Below, one piece after another: positions 7,823 through 16,891 of a DNA stretch of 41,813 bases; the stretch's first letter is position 1, and each line of letters begins with the position of its first letter. The stretch spans positions 1-41,813 of the forward strand of contig QIAJ01000215.1 in assembly GCA_003225495.1 (NCBI GenBank), given 5' to 3'. This DNA is from Acidobacteriota bacterium (GTDB lineage Bacteria; Acidobacteriota; Terriglobia; Terriglobales; Acidobacteriaceae). A model generated the notes under the pieces. It did no database searches and was not told where the DNA came from. It saw only the letters and a program-made list of their open reading frames with translations. The translations under genes were made by a program, and so were the position numbers.

Positions 7823-10501
7823 ATGATCGGCCAGACCATCTCGCACTATCGGATCGTCGAGAAGCTCGGCGGTGGCGGGATGGGTGTGGTTTACAAGGCA
7901 GAGGATACTAACCTCGGGCGCTGTGTGGCACTCAAATTTCTTCCTGAAGAAGTGGCGCGCGATCCGCTGAGTCTGGACCGTTTTCGACTCGAAGCGCGGG
8001 CGGCATCGGCTCTCAATCATCCCAATATCTGCACCATCCATGACTTCGGCGATTTCGAAGGCCGCGCCTTCATTGTGATGGAACTCGTGGAGGGTGTTCC
8101 GCTCGACCACTACATCGGGGGCCGGTCTCTCGAACTGAATACGCTCCTCGATCTCACAATCGAAATCGCCGACGCGCTCGACGCCGCGCACAGCAAGGGC
8201 ATCATCCATCGCGACATCAAGCCCGGAAATATCTTCGTTACGAAGCGTGGCCAGGCGAAGGTGCTCGACTTCGGCCTGGCAAAGATGGTCATGGAACCGA
8301 AAGCGGCGGCGGCGGTTACCGTTATGACCGCAGCCGCTTTTCTCACCAGCCCGGGGACTGCTGTGGGCACGGTTGCTTATATGTCGCCGGAACAGGCTAG
8401 GGGCAAGGAGTTGGACGCGCGTAGCGATGTGTTCAGCCTGGGCGCGGTGCTCTATCAGATGACCACCGGCAAGGTTCCATTCGACGGGCACACTTCAGCA
8501 GTGATCTTCGATGCCATTCTGAATCACGATCCGGTTGCGCCCACGCAGTTCAACCCCGAGGTGCCCGCCAAACTGGAACAGATCATCCGGACCGCGCTCG
8601 AGAAGGATCGCGACTTGCGTTACCAGAGCGCAGCAGAGCTGCGGGCGGATTTGCGGCGACTGAAACGCGATACCAGTTCAGGACGTTTGCCTGCCGTCGG
8701 CGAGATGACGCCGGCCGCGATGGGGTCGCCAGCAATTGCGGCTCGATCGTCGAGTACGGTTTCGATTGTTTCGCCCGGTGAAAAACGAGGTCTGTCCAAA
8801 GTTTGGATTGCGGCGGCATTAGCCATCCTGCTCGCAATCGTGGCATTCGGTACATACAAATACATCACGCGGCCGCACGGATTCAATCTGCAGAATATGC
8901 AGATCACCAAGTTGACGGACAACGGGAAGGCCGCCCTGGTTGCGATCTCGCCCAATGGCCAGTATGTGGTCTATGTTCTGCGCGACGCCGAAAAACAGAG
9001 CTTACATGTGCAGAATGTCGCTACTCACAGCGACGTGCAAGTGCTGGCGCCGGACCTGGTTGAATTTGCGGGCGTGACGTTTTCTCCGGACGGGAACTAC
9101 ATCTATTTCGTTCGCTCGGACAAGAGTACCGCTCAATATCGCTATCTTTACCAGATGCCGGTGCTGGGTGGAACTGCGCGGCAGTTGATCCGCGATATCG
9201 ATGCGCCCATTGATTTCTCTCCGGATGGCAAGCAGTTTGTTTTTCAGCGTGGCATTCCTCAGCAGCAGACAGTAGAAGTCCGGATCGCGGAGTCGGATGG
9301 AACGGGAGAACGGTTGCTAGCCGCATTGCCCGCCGTTTCATTTTTTCAATACGGACCGACCTGGTCGCCGGATGGAAAAACGCTGGCGATCGCCACGCTC
9401 GGCACGGGCACAGCTACAACCTGGGCGCTGGACGTCATCAACGTAGCTGACGGCAAGGCGCGAACGCTGGTTTCGCTGGGCGGAAGATTTGTGGGACGCC
9501 CGCTCTGGACGCTGGACGGCGATGCGCTGGTGGCAACCGTGAGCGAGACCACTCTCGGAAGAGGCCAGTTACAGAGCTTTGATTATCCGAGCGGTGAGAT
9601 GCACCGCTTCAGCAATGATCTGGCAGATTACAGTTCGGCGCTCGATATGACGCGTGATGGCAGGCAGCTGGCGGTGATCCAGCGTAACCGCATTTCGGAT
9701 GTCTGGACCGCCCCCGCAGCGGACGCTTCGCAAGCACGCCAGCTCACGTCAGGCGAACAGATCTATAACGCGATCGTCCCCGGTCCCTCGGGAAAGATTC
9801 TGGCCGCCGCTCTTAACGGCGATTTGTGGACGATGAATGCGGACGGAACAGAGAAGACCATTGTTTTTCCACAAGCGCATAATCTTTTTTCAGTTTCAGC
9901 GTGTGGCGATCGCTATCTGGTATTCGACCGTTATCTCGATGGGAAGATCGAACTGTGGCGGTCCGACGTCGACGGGTCGAATGCCGTGAAGCGGCTGGAT
10001 GAAGTGGAATTTTCAAGCTGTTCGCCGGATGGAAAATGGATCTATTACGTGGTGAAGGATGCGCTCTATCGATTGCCGCCGGAGGGTGGAGTGCCGGCCG
10101 AAGTGTTGTCGGTGCCGGGTACACCGCGTGCTTGGATGGTACGAACTTCGCCGGATGGAAATCGGATTGGGTTTCTCTACCAGGAGGGTCACCCGGTTCC
10201 TAAAACGCTGCTGGCGGTTGCGTCGTCCGAGGGAGGTCCTCTTCAGTTTACCGTGCAGATTCCAATCGGCTACGCAGGGCTAGGATGGGCGCCGTCCGGC
10301 AATGCGGTGCAATACCTGCTTACCAGAAATGGAGCTACCAATCTCTGGGAGCAGCCGCTCAGCGGCGGAGAGCCGCGGCAAGTTACTAATTTTTCGTCGG
10401 GCCGCATTTTTGATTTTGCATGGTCGCGCGACGGGAAACGATTGCTGCTCACGAAAGGCAATCAGAGCAGCGACGTTATTTTGATTCGAAACTTCCAATA
10501 G
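7823..10501 (+). CDS. Ser/Thr protein kinase with TM helix and extracytoplasmic TolB/WD40-like propeller
   Basis: A receptor-like Hanks kinase of 892 residues. The kinase domain spans about residues 9-280: glycine loop [14 protein letters not shown] lysine K38 (VALKFL), catalytic HRDIKPGN with D131, DFG with D149, and the activation segment [13 protein letters not shown]. All key residues are intact. A low-complexity juxtamembrane linker leads to one TM helix at about 326-344. From 355 to 892 there are repeated PD40/TolB-type strands ([55 protein letters not shown]), expected to form a beta-propeller outside the cytoplasmic membrane. The ligand is unknown. It lies upstream of a PEP-CTERM protein and opposite a second kinase. 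Kinase assignment is firm; propeller topology is inference. Confidence 0.93.
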   Translation: MIGQTISHYRIVEKLGGGGMGVVYKAEDTNLGRCVALKFLPEEVARDPLSLDRFRLEARAASALNHPNICTIHDFGDFEGRAFIVMELVEGVPLDHYIGGRSLELNTLLDLTIEIADALDAAHSKGIIHRDIKPGNIFVTKRGQAKVLDFGLAKMVMEPKAAAAVTVMTAAAFLTSPGTAVGTVAYMSPEQARGKELDARSDVFSLGAVLYQMTTGKVPFDGHTSAVIFDAILNHDPVAPTQFNPEVPAKLEQIIRTALEKDRDLRYQSAAELRADLRRLKRDTSSGRLPAVGEMTPAAMGSPAIAARSSSTVSIVSPGEKRGLSKVWIAAALAILLAIVAFGTYKYITRPHGFNLQNMQITKLTDNGKAALVAISPNGQYVVYVLRDAEKQSLHVQNVATHSDVQVLAPDLVEFAGVTFSPDGNYIYFVRSDKSTAQYRYLYQMPVLGGTARQLIRDIDAPIDFSPDGKQFVFQRGIPQQQTVEVRIAESDGTGERLLAALPAVSFFQYGPTWSPDGKTLAIATLGTGTATTWALDVINVADGKARTLVSLGGRFVGRPLWTLDGDALVATVSETTLGRGQLQSFDYPSGEMHRFSNDLADYSSALDMTRDGRQLAVIQRNRISDVWTAPAADASQARQLTSGEQIYNAIVPGPSGKILAAALNGDLWTMNADGTEKTIVFPQAHNLFSVSACGDRYLVFDRYLDGKIELWRSDVDGSNAVKRLDEVEFSSCSPDGKWIYYVVKDALYRLPPEGGVPAEVLSVPGTPRAWMVRTSPDGNRIGFLYQEGHPVPKTLLAVASSEGGPLQFTVQIPIGYAGLGWAPSGNAVQYLLTRNGATNLWEQPLSGGEPRQVTNFSSGRIFDFAWSRDGKRLLLTKGNQSSDVILIRNFQ

Positions 10502-10655
10502 GCCGACCCGGAAAAGTTGCATGGCTTTGCACAGCGCGCCCGATATTTGCCGAAGATACGCAAGAGTTTGCATGCGCCCATAATTTCTTCAAGTTTTGCA
10601 TCATTATGAGCTTGACCGGCCATAGTTAAGCCGCTAACCTCGCTTCCACTCCCCT

Positions 10656-10680
10656 GTTGCCGGGACGCTTGTCCGGCGAC
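10656..10680. other. Strong hairpin in the leader of the PEP-CTERM gene
   Basis: GTTGCCGGGAC (10656-10666) pairs with GTCCGGCGAC (10671-10680) around a GCTT loop. The stem is about 10 bp with one bulged G and one G-T pair. It ends 30 nt before the ATG at 10711. No T-run follows on either strand, so it is not a clear terminator. Confidence 0.5.
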
Positions 10681-10710
10681 AACTTTGTGGTAGAAAACAG
10701 GAAAACTCAG

Positions 10711-11286
10711 ATGAAAATCTCTCGCGTTAGCTTGCTCGCCGTTCTCGCGCTGCTGTGCACGGGATTGGCTTTTGCGGACGGCATCCAGGACCCTAAGATC
10801 ATCATCCACGGCGTGTCGGGCGGCGGCGCTCAGGCTCTCGGCAAGTGCCCCGGACCAAGCTGCACGAATGTGGGTTTCAACTTTGAATTCTCCGTTCCTG
10901 AGCGGGGAAAAGGGACACTGTTTTTCACGAACGCGTCCGGAAAAAACTGGACTTCACTGAAGCTGATCGAAAAAGGCGTGCCCGCGGAAGCGGTCAGCTG
11001 CGGTCAGAATTTCTTTCTCAGCTGCAAAGTCACCACGCTGAAAGATGGTTCCGTCCAGATCCTGCTTTCGGGAGTTCACGGCAATACTCCGCGTAACGGG
11101 ATTTTGAACGGCCAAAATTTTGCGATCACGTTCGGTTGTGTGGACGGAAATTGCTGGCCGGGCGGATTGGATTTCAGTGCGCATGCGAGCGCGGCTCCAG
11201 AGCCGGGCACGATTGCATTGATGGTGACGGGAGTGGGAGCGATTATTTCCCGCCGCAAGCGCTGGACGAAGTCGCTTAAGGCTTAG
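10711..11286 (+). CDS. PEP-CTERM sorting domain protein (exported)
   Basis: A 191-residue exported protein. The ATG at 10711 begins a clean signal peptide (MKISR, then a hydrophobic core, then AFA-DG near 20-23); the frame opens at 10657 but the upstream part is not signal-like. The mature part is Gly-rich and carries six cysteines (46, 51, 97, 105, 143, 148), enough for three disulfides. The C-terminus has a canonical PEP-CTERM signal: PEP at 163-165, a hydrophobic helix at about 167-180, then RRKR. In the known pathway an exosortase cleaves there; no exosortase gene is in this window. Its 3' end overlaps the convergent kinase gene by 11 nt. The biological role is unknown. Confidence 0.88.
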   Translation: MKISRVSLLAVLALLCTGLAFADGIQDPKIIIHGVSGGGAQALGKCPGPSCTNVGFNFEFSVPERGKGTLFFTNASGKNWTSLKLIEKGVPAEAVSCGQNFFLSCKVTTLKDGSVQILLSGVHGNTPRNGILNGQNFAITFGCVDGNCWPGGLDFSAHASAAPEPGTIALMVTGVGAIISRRKRWTKSLKA

Positions 11287-14113
11287 CTGATTTCGGCGTG
11301 AATTCTTTTACCATCTGAGAAAACTGTGGCAGGGCCTGGAGCTTCTGAAGCTCGGGATCGTTCCAGGCCTCCTGCGCAGGGTATCCCTTCTCTATCGCCA
11401 GCCGCAGCGATTTCAGAGCATCTTCCGGTTTCGCGACCAGGGTCTTCGTCACGGCTTCCCAATACATCAACTGCACATCTTGTGGGTTGATGGAGCGCGC
11501 CTGCTGGATGTATTGCAGACCGTTGCGCGAATCGCCTTTCTTCGCGTAGTAAACGGCAAGATCGCCCATGGTGGCGGACGAACGCGGATTCACCTGCAGT
11601 TGCTGGAAAGCGAGCGAGATCGCTTTATCGTAAGCGATTGCAGCCTGATCCGAATGGCCTGACCACCGGTAAGCATCTCCCAGATTTCCGAAGAGTTCCT
11701 CGCTATTCGGAGTGAGCTCGGTGGCCTTCGCATACATCTTTACCGACTCGTCATAGTTTTTGAGGAAGAAGTAAGCGGTTCCGAGATTGGAGTAGCTGAA
11801 TGACGAAGGCGCAATGGTGAGAGCCTTCTGGAATTGCGGAATCGCGTCCGTCCACTTACCTTCGCGCAGATAAATTGAGCCGATGTTTTCGAATCCCATC
11901 GGATTGTTGGGCGCGAGTTCGACGACCTTCTGAAACGCCGGAAGCGCTTTGGCAGTGTCTCCACGCGCGAAGTATGCGCTGCCCAGCGAGTTGTGATTCG
12001 CAAAGTAGTAGGCGTTGGCTTCTACGGCTTTTTGATAGGCAGCAATTGCTTCGTCGCTTTGTCCATTGGCGGAGTATGCGTCGCCCAGACGTCGATAGGC
12101 TTCGTCGGAGTTGGGCGCAAGTTCGAGAGCTTTCTTCAGCTCGGTAATAGCCTGCGCATTCTTGCCGGTGGCGGAGTACACCCAACCCAGTGAGAGGTGG
12201 ACTTCCGGCAGGGAACTCGCAAGACGATCCGCTTGCTGCGCCGCCAATGTCGCCTTCTGCGCCCAGATGCTTTCTTTACTCTCCGAGTAGAGCCGAACAC
12301 TGGAATCAGCGAGCCCCGCATAGGCAAGGGCGAAATTTGAGTCCTTGTCAATTGCCTGTTCAAATAACGACCCAGCCTTCCGCAACTCTTCAGCATTATG
12401 GCTGTTGCGGAGAACGTTCCGTCCCTGGAGGTACAGATCGTAGGCCTTTACGTTCTCCGTGGGATGAGCCCCTGTGCGCGCAATTTCTTCGTTGCTGGGT
12501 TTGAGCGCGAGGGCGCTCACGACGCTGCCGTAGATCTGGTCCTCAAGCGTCAGCAAGTCTTGCGGGATGCCTGGAAATTCCTGGCTCCAAAGCCGGTTTC
12601 CTGAGGCGGCGTCGTACAGGTTGAGAATGACGCTCAATTTTTCGTTGCTGCCCTGCACCATTCCTTGAAGGACGAGGTTGACTCCGAGTTCATGGGCGAG
12701 TTTGGCGAGAGGCAAGTCCCGGCCAGAAACCTTCTCCACCGCCGATGCTGAGGCGAGGTGAACTTCTTTGAGTTGAAACAATTTTGCGGCGAGCGCTTCC
12801 TGGACGCCGTCGCCCACATAGCCGAGCGTCTTTTCATCGCCAACAATTTTCAACGGGAGAATCGCAACATATTTTCCCTGACTCAAGGGCGGAATCCCCT
12901 GCGCGATTGCCTGCGAACCTGGGTTTGGCTTGTTCAGAAGCGTGCGGCCGACAAAGCCCGCCATCACAATCACCAGGATCGCGGCTGCAATCCACATCCA
13001 CTGCTTGCCGGGCAGATCGAGATTGAAGCGCGAGGGGTGGATGATCGGATGCGAGATCATCTTGGACAACGCGTCCGCGCTGATATTGGGATTTGTTTCC
13101 CAAGCATTGAGTTGCTGGAGTAATTCGACGACGGAGTGGTAGCGGTTTGCAGGCTCGCGCTCGAGACAACGGCTGACGATCGCGCTCAGTGATCGCGGAA
13201 CGGTGTTTTCGACGTCGGAGGCCGGCTTCGCAACTTCGCGAGTGCGGCGCATGAGGCTTGCGATGGCGGTATCCGCGTGATAAGGAGATTTACCGGTCAG
13301 CAGTTCGTAGAAGATCAGTCCGACGCTGAAGATGTCGGAGCGCTGATCGAGCTGCGAACCGAGCGCCTGCTCGGGTGACATGTATTCCATGGTGCCGACG
13401 ATGGCGCCGGTCTGAGTCATGCCGGAATCACCGAGCGAACGAGCAAGGCCGAAGTCCATGACCACGATGCGGCCCTGTTTGTCGCGCATGATGTTCTGCG
13501 GTTTCAGGTCGCGATGGATGACGCCTTCGGAGTGTGCCGAATCGAGCGCGCGGCAGACCTGCTCGACCATGGGGATCGCTTCTTTTGCCGAGAACTTGCC
13601 GTGCTGGCGAAGCATGGTGCGCATGTCTTCGCCGTCCACAAATTCCATGGTAATGAAACGAATGCCGTCGGATTCGCCGAGGTCATAAATGCGAACGACA
13701 TTCTTGTGCGTGATGTTTCGCGCGAGAATCAGTTCCTGCTTGAAACGCTGCAGGATGGCGGGATCGGTGGCCAGTTCCGGGCGGATCACTTTGAGTGCGA
13801 TCAGGCGATCAAGTTCGCAGTCGCGGGCCTGGTAGACGGCGCCCATGCCGCCTTGTCCCAGCACACTCAGGATTTCGTAACGTCCGCCAAAAATGACGCC
13901 GGGCTGGAGGGACAGAAACGCCGTGATGCTAGTAGCGGCCGACGAAACGAAACCGGAGCCAACCGCAGGACGGCTGGGCGGGCTGTGATGCGTCGGCGTT
14001 CCGGACAGAGGCGGCGGAGTCTGGGCTGCAATGCCTACCCGGTCATGCGGCAGGCTGGTCCCAGGCATCGTCGGACTGTCGGAATCGTGGCTCCTGTCGT
14101 CGCGATGATCCAT
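11276..14113 (-). CDS. Ser/Thr protein kinase with TolB-N-like and TPR domains
   Basis: A 945-residue Hanks kinase. A Pro/Ser/Thr-rich head (1-75) precedes the kinase domain at about 79-340: VLGQGGMGAVY, K108 (IALKVI), HRDLKPQN with D202, DFG with D220, and GTMEYMSPEQALG; all catalytic residues are intact. One TM helix lies at about 371-390. Next comes a domain at about 413-540 (YVAILPLKIVGDEKTLGYVGDGVQEALAAKLFQL) resembling the TolB N-terminal/adenylate-cyclase-associated module often found with TPRs. Ten or so TPR units fill about 550-930. The RBS is weak. It converges on the PEP-CTERM gene with an 11-nt overlap. The target and ligand are unknown. Confidence 0.93.
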   Translation of the reverse strand: MDHRDDRSHDSDSPTMPGTSLPHDRVGIAAQTPPPLSGTPTHHSPPSRPAVGSGFVSSAATSITAFLSLQPGVIFGGRYEILSVLGQGGMGAVYQARDCELDRLIALKVIRPELATDPAILQRFKQELILARNITHKNVVRIYDLGESDGIRFITMEFVDGEDMRTMLRQHGKFSAKEAIPMVEQVCRALDSAHSEGVIHRDLKPQNIMRDKQGRIVVMDFGLARSLGDSGMTQTGAIVGTMEYMSPEQALGSQLDQRSDIFSVGLIFYELLTGKSPYHADTAIASLMRRTREVAKPASDVENTVPRSLSAIVSRCLEREPANRYHSVVELLQQLNAWETNPNISADALSKMISHPIIHPSRFNLDLPGKQWMWIAAAILVIVMAGFVGRTLLNKPNPGSQAIAQGIPPLSQGKYVAILPLKIVGDEKTLGYVGDGVQEALAAKLFQLKEVHLASASAVEKVSGRDLPLAKLAHELGVNLVLQGMVQGSNEKLSVILNLYDAASGNRLWSQEFPGIPQDLLTLEDQIYGSVVSALALKPSNEEIARTGAHPTENVKAYDLYLQGRNVLRNSHNAEELRKAGSLFEQAIDKDSNFALAYAGLADSSVRLYSESKESIWAQKATLAAQQADRLASSLPEVHLSLGWVYSATGKNAQAITELKKALELAPNSDEAYRRLGDAYSANGQSDEAIAAYQKAVEANAYYFANHNSLGSAYFARGDTAKALPAFQKVVELAPNNPMGFENIGSIYLREGKWTDAIPQFQKALTIAPSSFSYSNLGTAYFFLKNYDESVKMYAKATELTPNSEELFGNLGDAYRWSGHSDQAAIAYDKAISLAFQQLQVNPRSSATMGDLAVYYAKKGDSRNGLQYIQQARSINPQDVQLMYWEAVTKTLVAKPEDALKSLRLAIEKGYPAQEAWNDPELQKLQALPQFSQMVKEFTPKSAKP

Positions 14114-14319
14114 GTGGGAATGCCTGATACGAAGCGGAACTCGGAGCGCACCGATCCCGCGCTACAAACGAAAAACGGCTGTCGAAGGTCGCCGAGGGGA
14201 GTTCGAGGACCAGCACCCCGATAGACTAGAAGTATACCCCGGGATTGAACCGGGGGAAAGCGTCTGAAAATGTTCCATACAAAGGCTTTCCTGCAAGGTC
14301 AGGGACCCGACTCTGGGAC

Positions 14320-14325
14320 TATAAT
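14320..14325 (+). promoter_or_regulatory. Perfect TATAAT -10 element upstream of the Mpo1-like gene
   Basis: TATAAT at 14320-14325, 33 nt before the ATG at 14359. No convincing -35 is visible 16-18 nt upstream. The gene has an AGGAGG-like RBS (CGGAGGTG, about 14347-14354). Position and sequence suggest a promoter, but the -35 is missing. Confidence 0.4.
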
Positions 14326-14358
14326 CTTGCCGGCGCAAAGTTCCTCCGGAGGTGAAAT

Positions 14359-14628
14359 ATGGGACTGTATTCGCACTACGATGATGCGCATAACCATCCC
14401 GTGAACCGAGCGCTGCACGTGATCGCCATCCCGGTGGGGTTCTCCTCTCTGATAGTGATCTGGTGGCACTGGATCGTTGCACTTCTTTTAATTCCACTGG
14501 CATTTTCTTTGGCATGGCTTGGTCACCTGATCGAAGGGAACAAGCCGGCGTTTTTGACCAATCCTGCGCATGTGTTGGTGGCGCCGATTTGGCTGGCGCG
14601 CAAGATTTTCAGAGTGGCGAAGCAATAG
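14359..14628 (+). CDS. Mpo1-like (DUF962) small membrane protein
   Basis: An 89-residue protein with the DUF962/Mpo1 pattern: an N-terminal YxxxHxxxxNRALHVIAIP motif (His at about 6, 12 and 20), a hydrophobic helix pair (about 24-55), and the second motif WLGHLIEGNKPAF near 54-66. Yeast Mpo1 is a metal-dependent dioxygenase that alpha-oxidises 2-hydroxy fatty acids using such histidines. Whether this short bacterial homologue is active is inference. A strong RBS (CGGAGGTG) precedes the ATG. It is divergent from the TPR kinase. It is short for the family, but both motifs are present. Confidence 0.8.
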   Translation: MGLYSHYDDAHNHPVNRALHVIAIPVGFSSLIVIWWHWIVALLLIPLAFSLAWLGHLIEGNKPAFLTNPAHVLVAPIWLARKIFRVAKQ

Positions 14629-14918
14629 ACGAATGAGCTGTTCGTCTCGCCTCAAGACGCCATTCGCAGAATCCAGCGCGACTGGGTGGGGCGCAGGAAG
14701 CGGGTTCTTTCGTAACCAACCGGTCGGTACGAGCATTTCGTTTCCGTGCACTCGACGTGCTTAAATGGCAAGTTGGGCGCCAAGTTCTTGCGTTCCTCCC
14801 ACGCGGGGCTTCCAGCAAAATTCAAGTGCACTGCAGATCGAACCAGACTGCAGATCCCTCGCTCCGCTCGGGATGACAGATCCCATAAGGAATTGGCGAG
14901 GAGACTAGGTGGAACGCT
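14629..14918. other. 290-nt gap carrying a short dispersed repeat
   Basis: I see no gene or terminator here. At 14849-14880 it holds a Ser/Arg-codon-like repeat string (CTCGCTCCGCTCGGGATGAC) with relatives at 18942-18968 and around 40114-40160. The RBS of the acyl-CoA dehydrogenase gene, AGGTGGA, lies at 14907-14913. Confidence 0.5.
14849..14880. repeat. CTCGGGATGACAG-type dispersed repeat, copy 1
   Basis: GATCCCTCGCTCCGCTCGGG then ATGACAG. Diverged relatives are ACTCCGCAAGGGCTCGGTAT-GACAG (18944-18968) and CTCCGGACGGCTCAGGATGG-CAG (40138-40160). All three are intergenic. This family is inferred from three diverged copies. Confidence 0.5.
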
Positions 14919-16061
14919 TTGGACTTCCAGCTTAATGACGAACAACTACAACTCAAGAAAAGTGTGCGTGAGTTTGCGGAGCGCGAGATTGCTCCTCATG
15001 TGATGACGTGGGACGAAGCCAGCGAGTTTCCTCTGGAGATCGTCAAGGAATTGGGCAAGCTCGGTCTGCTCGGGATCATCTTTCCGCCGGAGTATGGCGG
15101 CGCGGGCATGGGGTACGTGGAGTACATCACCGCGATTGAAGAACTCTCGAGAGTAGATGGGTCGGTCGGCATCATCGTGGCGGCGCACACCTCGCTCTGT
15201 TCCAATCACATTTTCCTGGCGGGCAACGAAGCACAAAAGAAGAAGTACGTGTCGAAGCTGGCGACCGGCGAGTACATCGGAGCGTGGGGATTGACGGAGC
15301 CGTCGTCGGGTTCGGACGCGGGCAGCGCTCGAATGTCGGCCACCAAGACCAAAGGTGGATGGGTACTGAATGGCACGAAAACTTTCATCACGAATGGCGG
15401 CCACGCCGACGTGCTGGTCGTACTGGCAGTGACGGACCGGGCGGCGCATACGCACGGGCTGTCGGCGTTTGCCATCGAGAAAGGGATGAAAGGATTTCGT
15501 CCTGGGAAGAAAGAAAACAAGCTGGGACTGCGTGCCAGCGACACTTCGGAATTGATTTTCGAAGATTGTTTCGTGCCGACTGAAAATCTGCTAGGTGGAG
15601 AAGGGAACGGCTTCATCGACGCGATGCGGGTGCTCGATGGAGGAAGAATATCGATTGCCGCGCTTTCGTTGGGCATGGCGGAAGGAGCCTACGATGCGGC
15701 GCTGAAATATTCCAAGCAGCGCAAGCAGTTTGGCAAGGCGATCAGCGAATTCCAGGCGATCCAGTGGAAGCTAGCTGACATGGCGACCGAGATCGAAGCG
15801 GCCAAACTGCTTACTCTTCGCGCTGGAGCCATGAAGGATGCCGGTATGAAGACGACTCTTGAATCGTCCATGGCCAAGCTTTATGCCGGGGAAGTAGCCG
15901 TCAAGTGTGCCAATGAAGGAGTGCAGATTCATGGCGGCTACGGGTTCATTAAGGATTACCCGGCAGAAAAGTTCTATCGCGATGTGAAACTGTGCACGAT
16001 CGGCGAGGGCACGAGCGAGATCCAGAGGCTGGTGATTGCGCGGCAATTGCTGAAAGACTAA
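14919..16061 (+). CDS. Acyl-CoA dehydrogenase
   Basis: FAD enzyme for alpha,beta-dehydrogenation of acyl-CoA, passing electrons to ETF. The 380 residues cover all three family domains. Seen motifs: [14 protein letters not shown] (FAD/substrate loop, about 126-139), [42 protein letters not shown], and the C-terminal GEGTSEIQR in which E363 is at the position of the catalytic base of short-chain and butyryl-CoA dehydrogenases. The start is TTG 14919, six nt after AGGTGGA. Chain-length specificity cannot be read from this. It could feed propionyl- or branched-chain-CoA metabolism together with the MCM/Mce/MeaB genes, but no operon links them. Confidence 0.95.
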   Translation: MDFQLNDEQLQLKKSVREFAEREIAPHVMTWDEASEFPLEIVKELGKLGLLGIIFPPEYGGAGMGYVEYITAIEELSRVDGSVGIIVAAHTSLCSNHIFLAGNEAQKKKYVSKLATGEYIGAWGLTEPSSGSDAGSARMSATKTKGGWVLNGTKTFITNGGHADVLVVLAVTDRAAHTHGLSAFAIEKGMKGFRPGKKENKLGLRASDTSELIFEDCFVPTENLLGGEGNGFIDAMRVLDGGRISIAALSLGMAEGAYDAALKYSKQRKQFGKAISEFQAIQWKLADMATEIEAAKLLTLRAGAMKDAGMKTTLESSMAKLYAGEVAVKCANEGVQIHGGYGFIKDYPAEKFYRDVKLCTIGEGTSEIQRLVIARQLLKD

Positions 16062-16146
16062 CGCTGCTCCCGACAAGATGCGCGCCCTCCACCCTCCCAC
16101 AACAAAACCACAGTTCTGAGCTACTTTTACGAGATCAAGAAATCGC

Positions 16147-16193
16147 TTGACCTCGTATACTATGCGATATACAGTATGTAACGTACACTATAT
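16147..16193 (+). promoter_or_regulatory. Probable PadR promoter/operator region
   Basis: TTGACC (16147-16152) and TATACA (16168-16173; spacer only 15 nt) overlap a set of AT-rich palindromes: ATACT-N11-AGTAT (16157-16177), TGTA-ACG-TACA (16177-16187) and an imperfect palindrome ATAcAGT...ACTaTAT (16169-16193). The last runs into the ATG at 16192. Known PadR operators are AT-rich palindromes of this kind and are often autoregulated. The assignment is inferred from position and symmetry. Confidence 0.5.
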
Positions 16194-16530
16194 GTCGCAA
16201 AGTACCAGCAACCAGGACCGTTTCGAGAACCTTCGCCTAGAGCTGCGGCGTGGCTGCTTGAGTCTGGCCGTGTTGTCGCAACTCAAGACCGAGCGTTACG
16301 GGTATACGCTGCGCAAAGCCCTGAATGAGCAGGGCATGGAGATTGACGAGGGCACGCTCTACCCGCTGTTGCGCCGGCTGGAGAGCCATGGACTTCTGAC
16401 CAGCGAATGGAGGGAGGAAGAGAAACGCAACAAGCGCTTCTATCGACTCTCTTCTGAGGGCAAGCAGGTGCTGAAACAGTTGGCTGCGGAGTGGCAAAGC
16501 ATCAACACGTCGCTAAACGGGATTCTTTAA
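16192..16530 (+). CDS. PadR family transcriptional regulator
   Basis: A 112-residue winged-helix repressor. The PadR signature is clear: RRGCLSLAVLSQLKTERYGYTLRKAL, then EIDEGTLYPLLRRLESHGLLTSEW, then a basic wing KRNKRFYRLSSEGKQVL. ATG 16192 is preferred over the ORF opening at 16147, because the upstream 15 codons overlap the palindromic operator and are not PadR-like. An AAGGAG (about 16529) at its end serves the next gene, 10 nt downstream. PadR genes next to HAAS-domain membrane proteins are a common bacterial pairing, and this one fits. The effector is unknown. Confidence 0.92.
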   Translation: MSQSTSNQDRFENLRLELRRGCLSLAVLSQLKTERYGYTLRKALNEQGMEIDEGTLYPLLRRLESHGLLTSEWREEEKRNKRFYRLSSEGKQVLKQLAAEWQSINTSLNGIL

Positions 16531-16540
16531 GGAGTTTGAC

Positions 16541-16846
16541 ATGGAACTAGTAGACCGATATTTACAGGCTGTAAAATTCTTCCTTCCCAAGAAGCAACAA
16601 GCGGACATTGTTGCGGAATTGTCCGAGGACCTTCACTCGCAAATAGAGGCAAAGCAAGCGGAGCTCGGCCGTACGTTGACGGATTCCGAACTGGAGGCGA
16701 TTCTCAAACGCTGCGGGTCACCGTGGGAGGTGGCGTCCCGTTTTCTGCCGCAGCGCTATCTGATCGGGCCGACTCTGTTTCCGGCCTACCGGTTTTTCCT
16801 AGGGATCCTGTTGCTCGGCTGTGTGGTTCCGCGCTTCCTCATATAG
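16541..16846 (+). CDS. HAAS-domain membrane protein, N-terminal fragment ended by in-frame TAG
   Basis: 101 residues that form the HAAS (DUF1700-like) module: MELVDRYLQAVKFFLPKKQQ, IVAELSEDLHSQIEAKQAELGR, LEAILKRCGSPWEVASRFLP, then the start of a TM helix (PAYRFFLGILLLGCVVPRFLI). It stops at TAG 16844-16846. The same frame continues without further stops to 17554 and reads as the rest of one membrane protein, about 337 residues in all. A Trp codon TGG changed to TAG by one base would explain it. A good RBS (AAGGAG) precedes the ATG. It is the usual partner gene of the PadR regulator upstream. It is either a nonsense pseudogene, a read-through gene or a sequencing error. Confidence 0.8.
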   Translation: MELVDRYLQAVKFFLPKKQQADIVAELSEDLHSQIEAKQAELGRTLTDSELEAILKRCGSPWEVASRFLPQRYLIGPTLFPAYRFFLGILLLGCVVPRFLI

Positions 16847-16891
16847 ATCGGATTTCTGATTTTTGATCCGGCGGATCGCGGATATCTCAAT

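Noticed and set aside
16844-16846. Pyrrolysine or other recoded TAG
   Set aside because: No pyl genes or recoding element are visible, the protein is not a methylamine methyltransferase, and the site is a membrane helix. Nonsense mutation or error is simpler.
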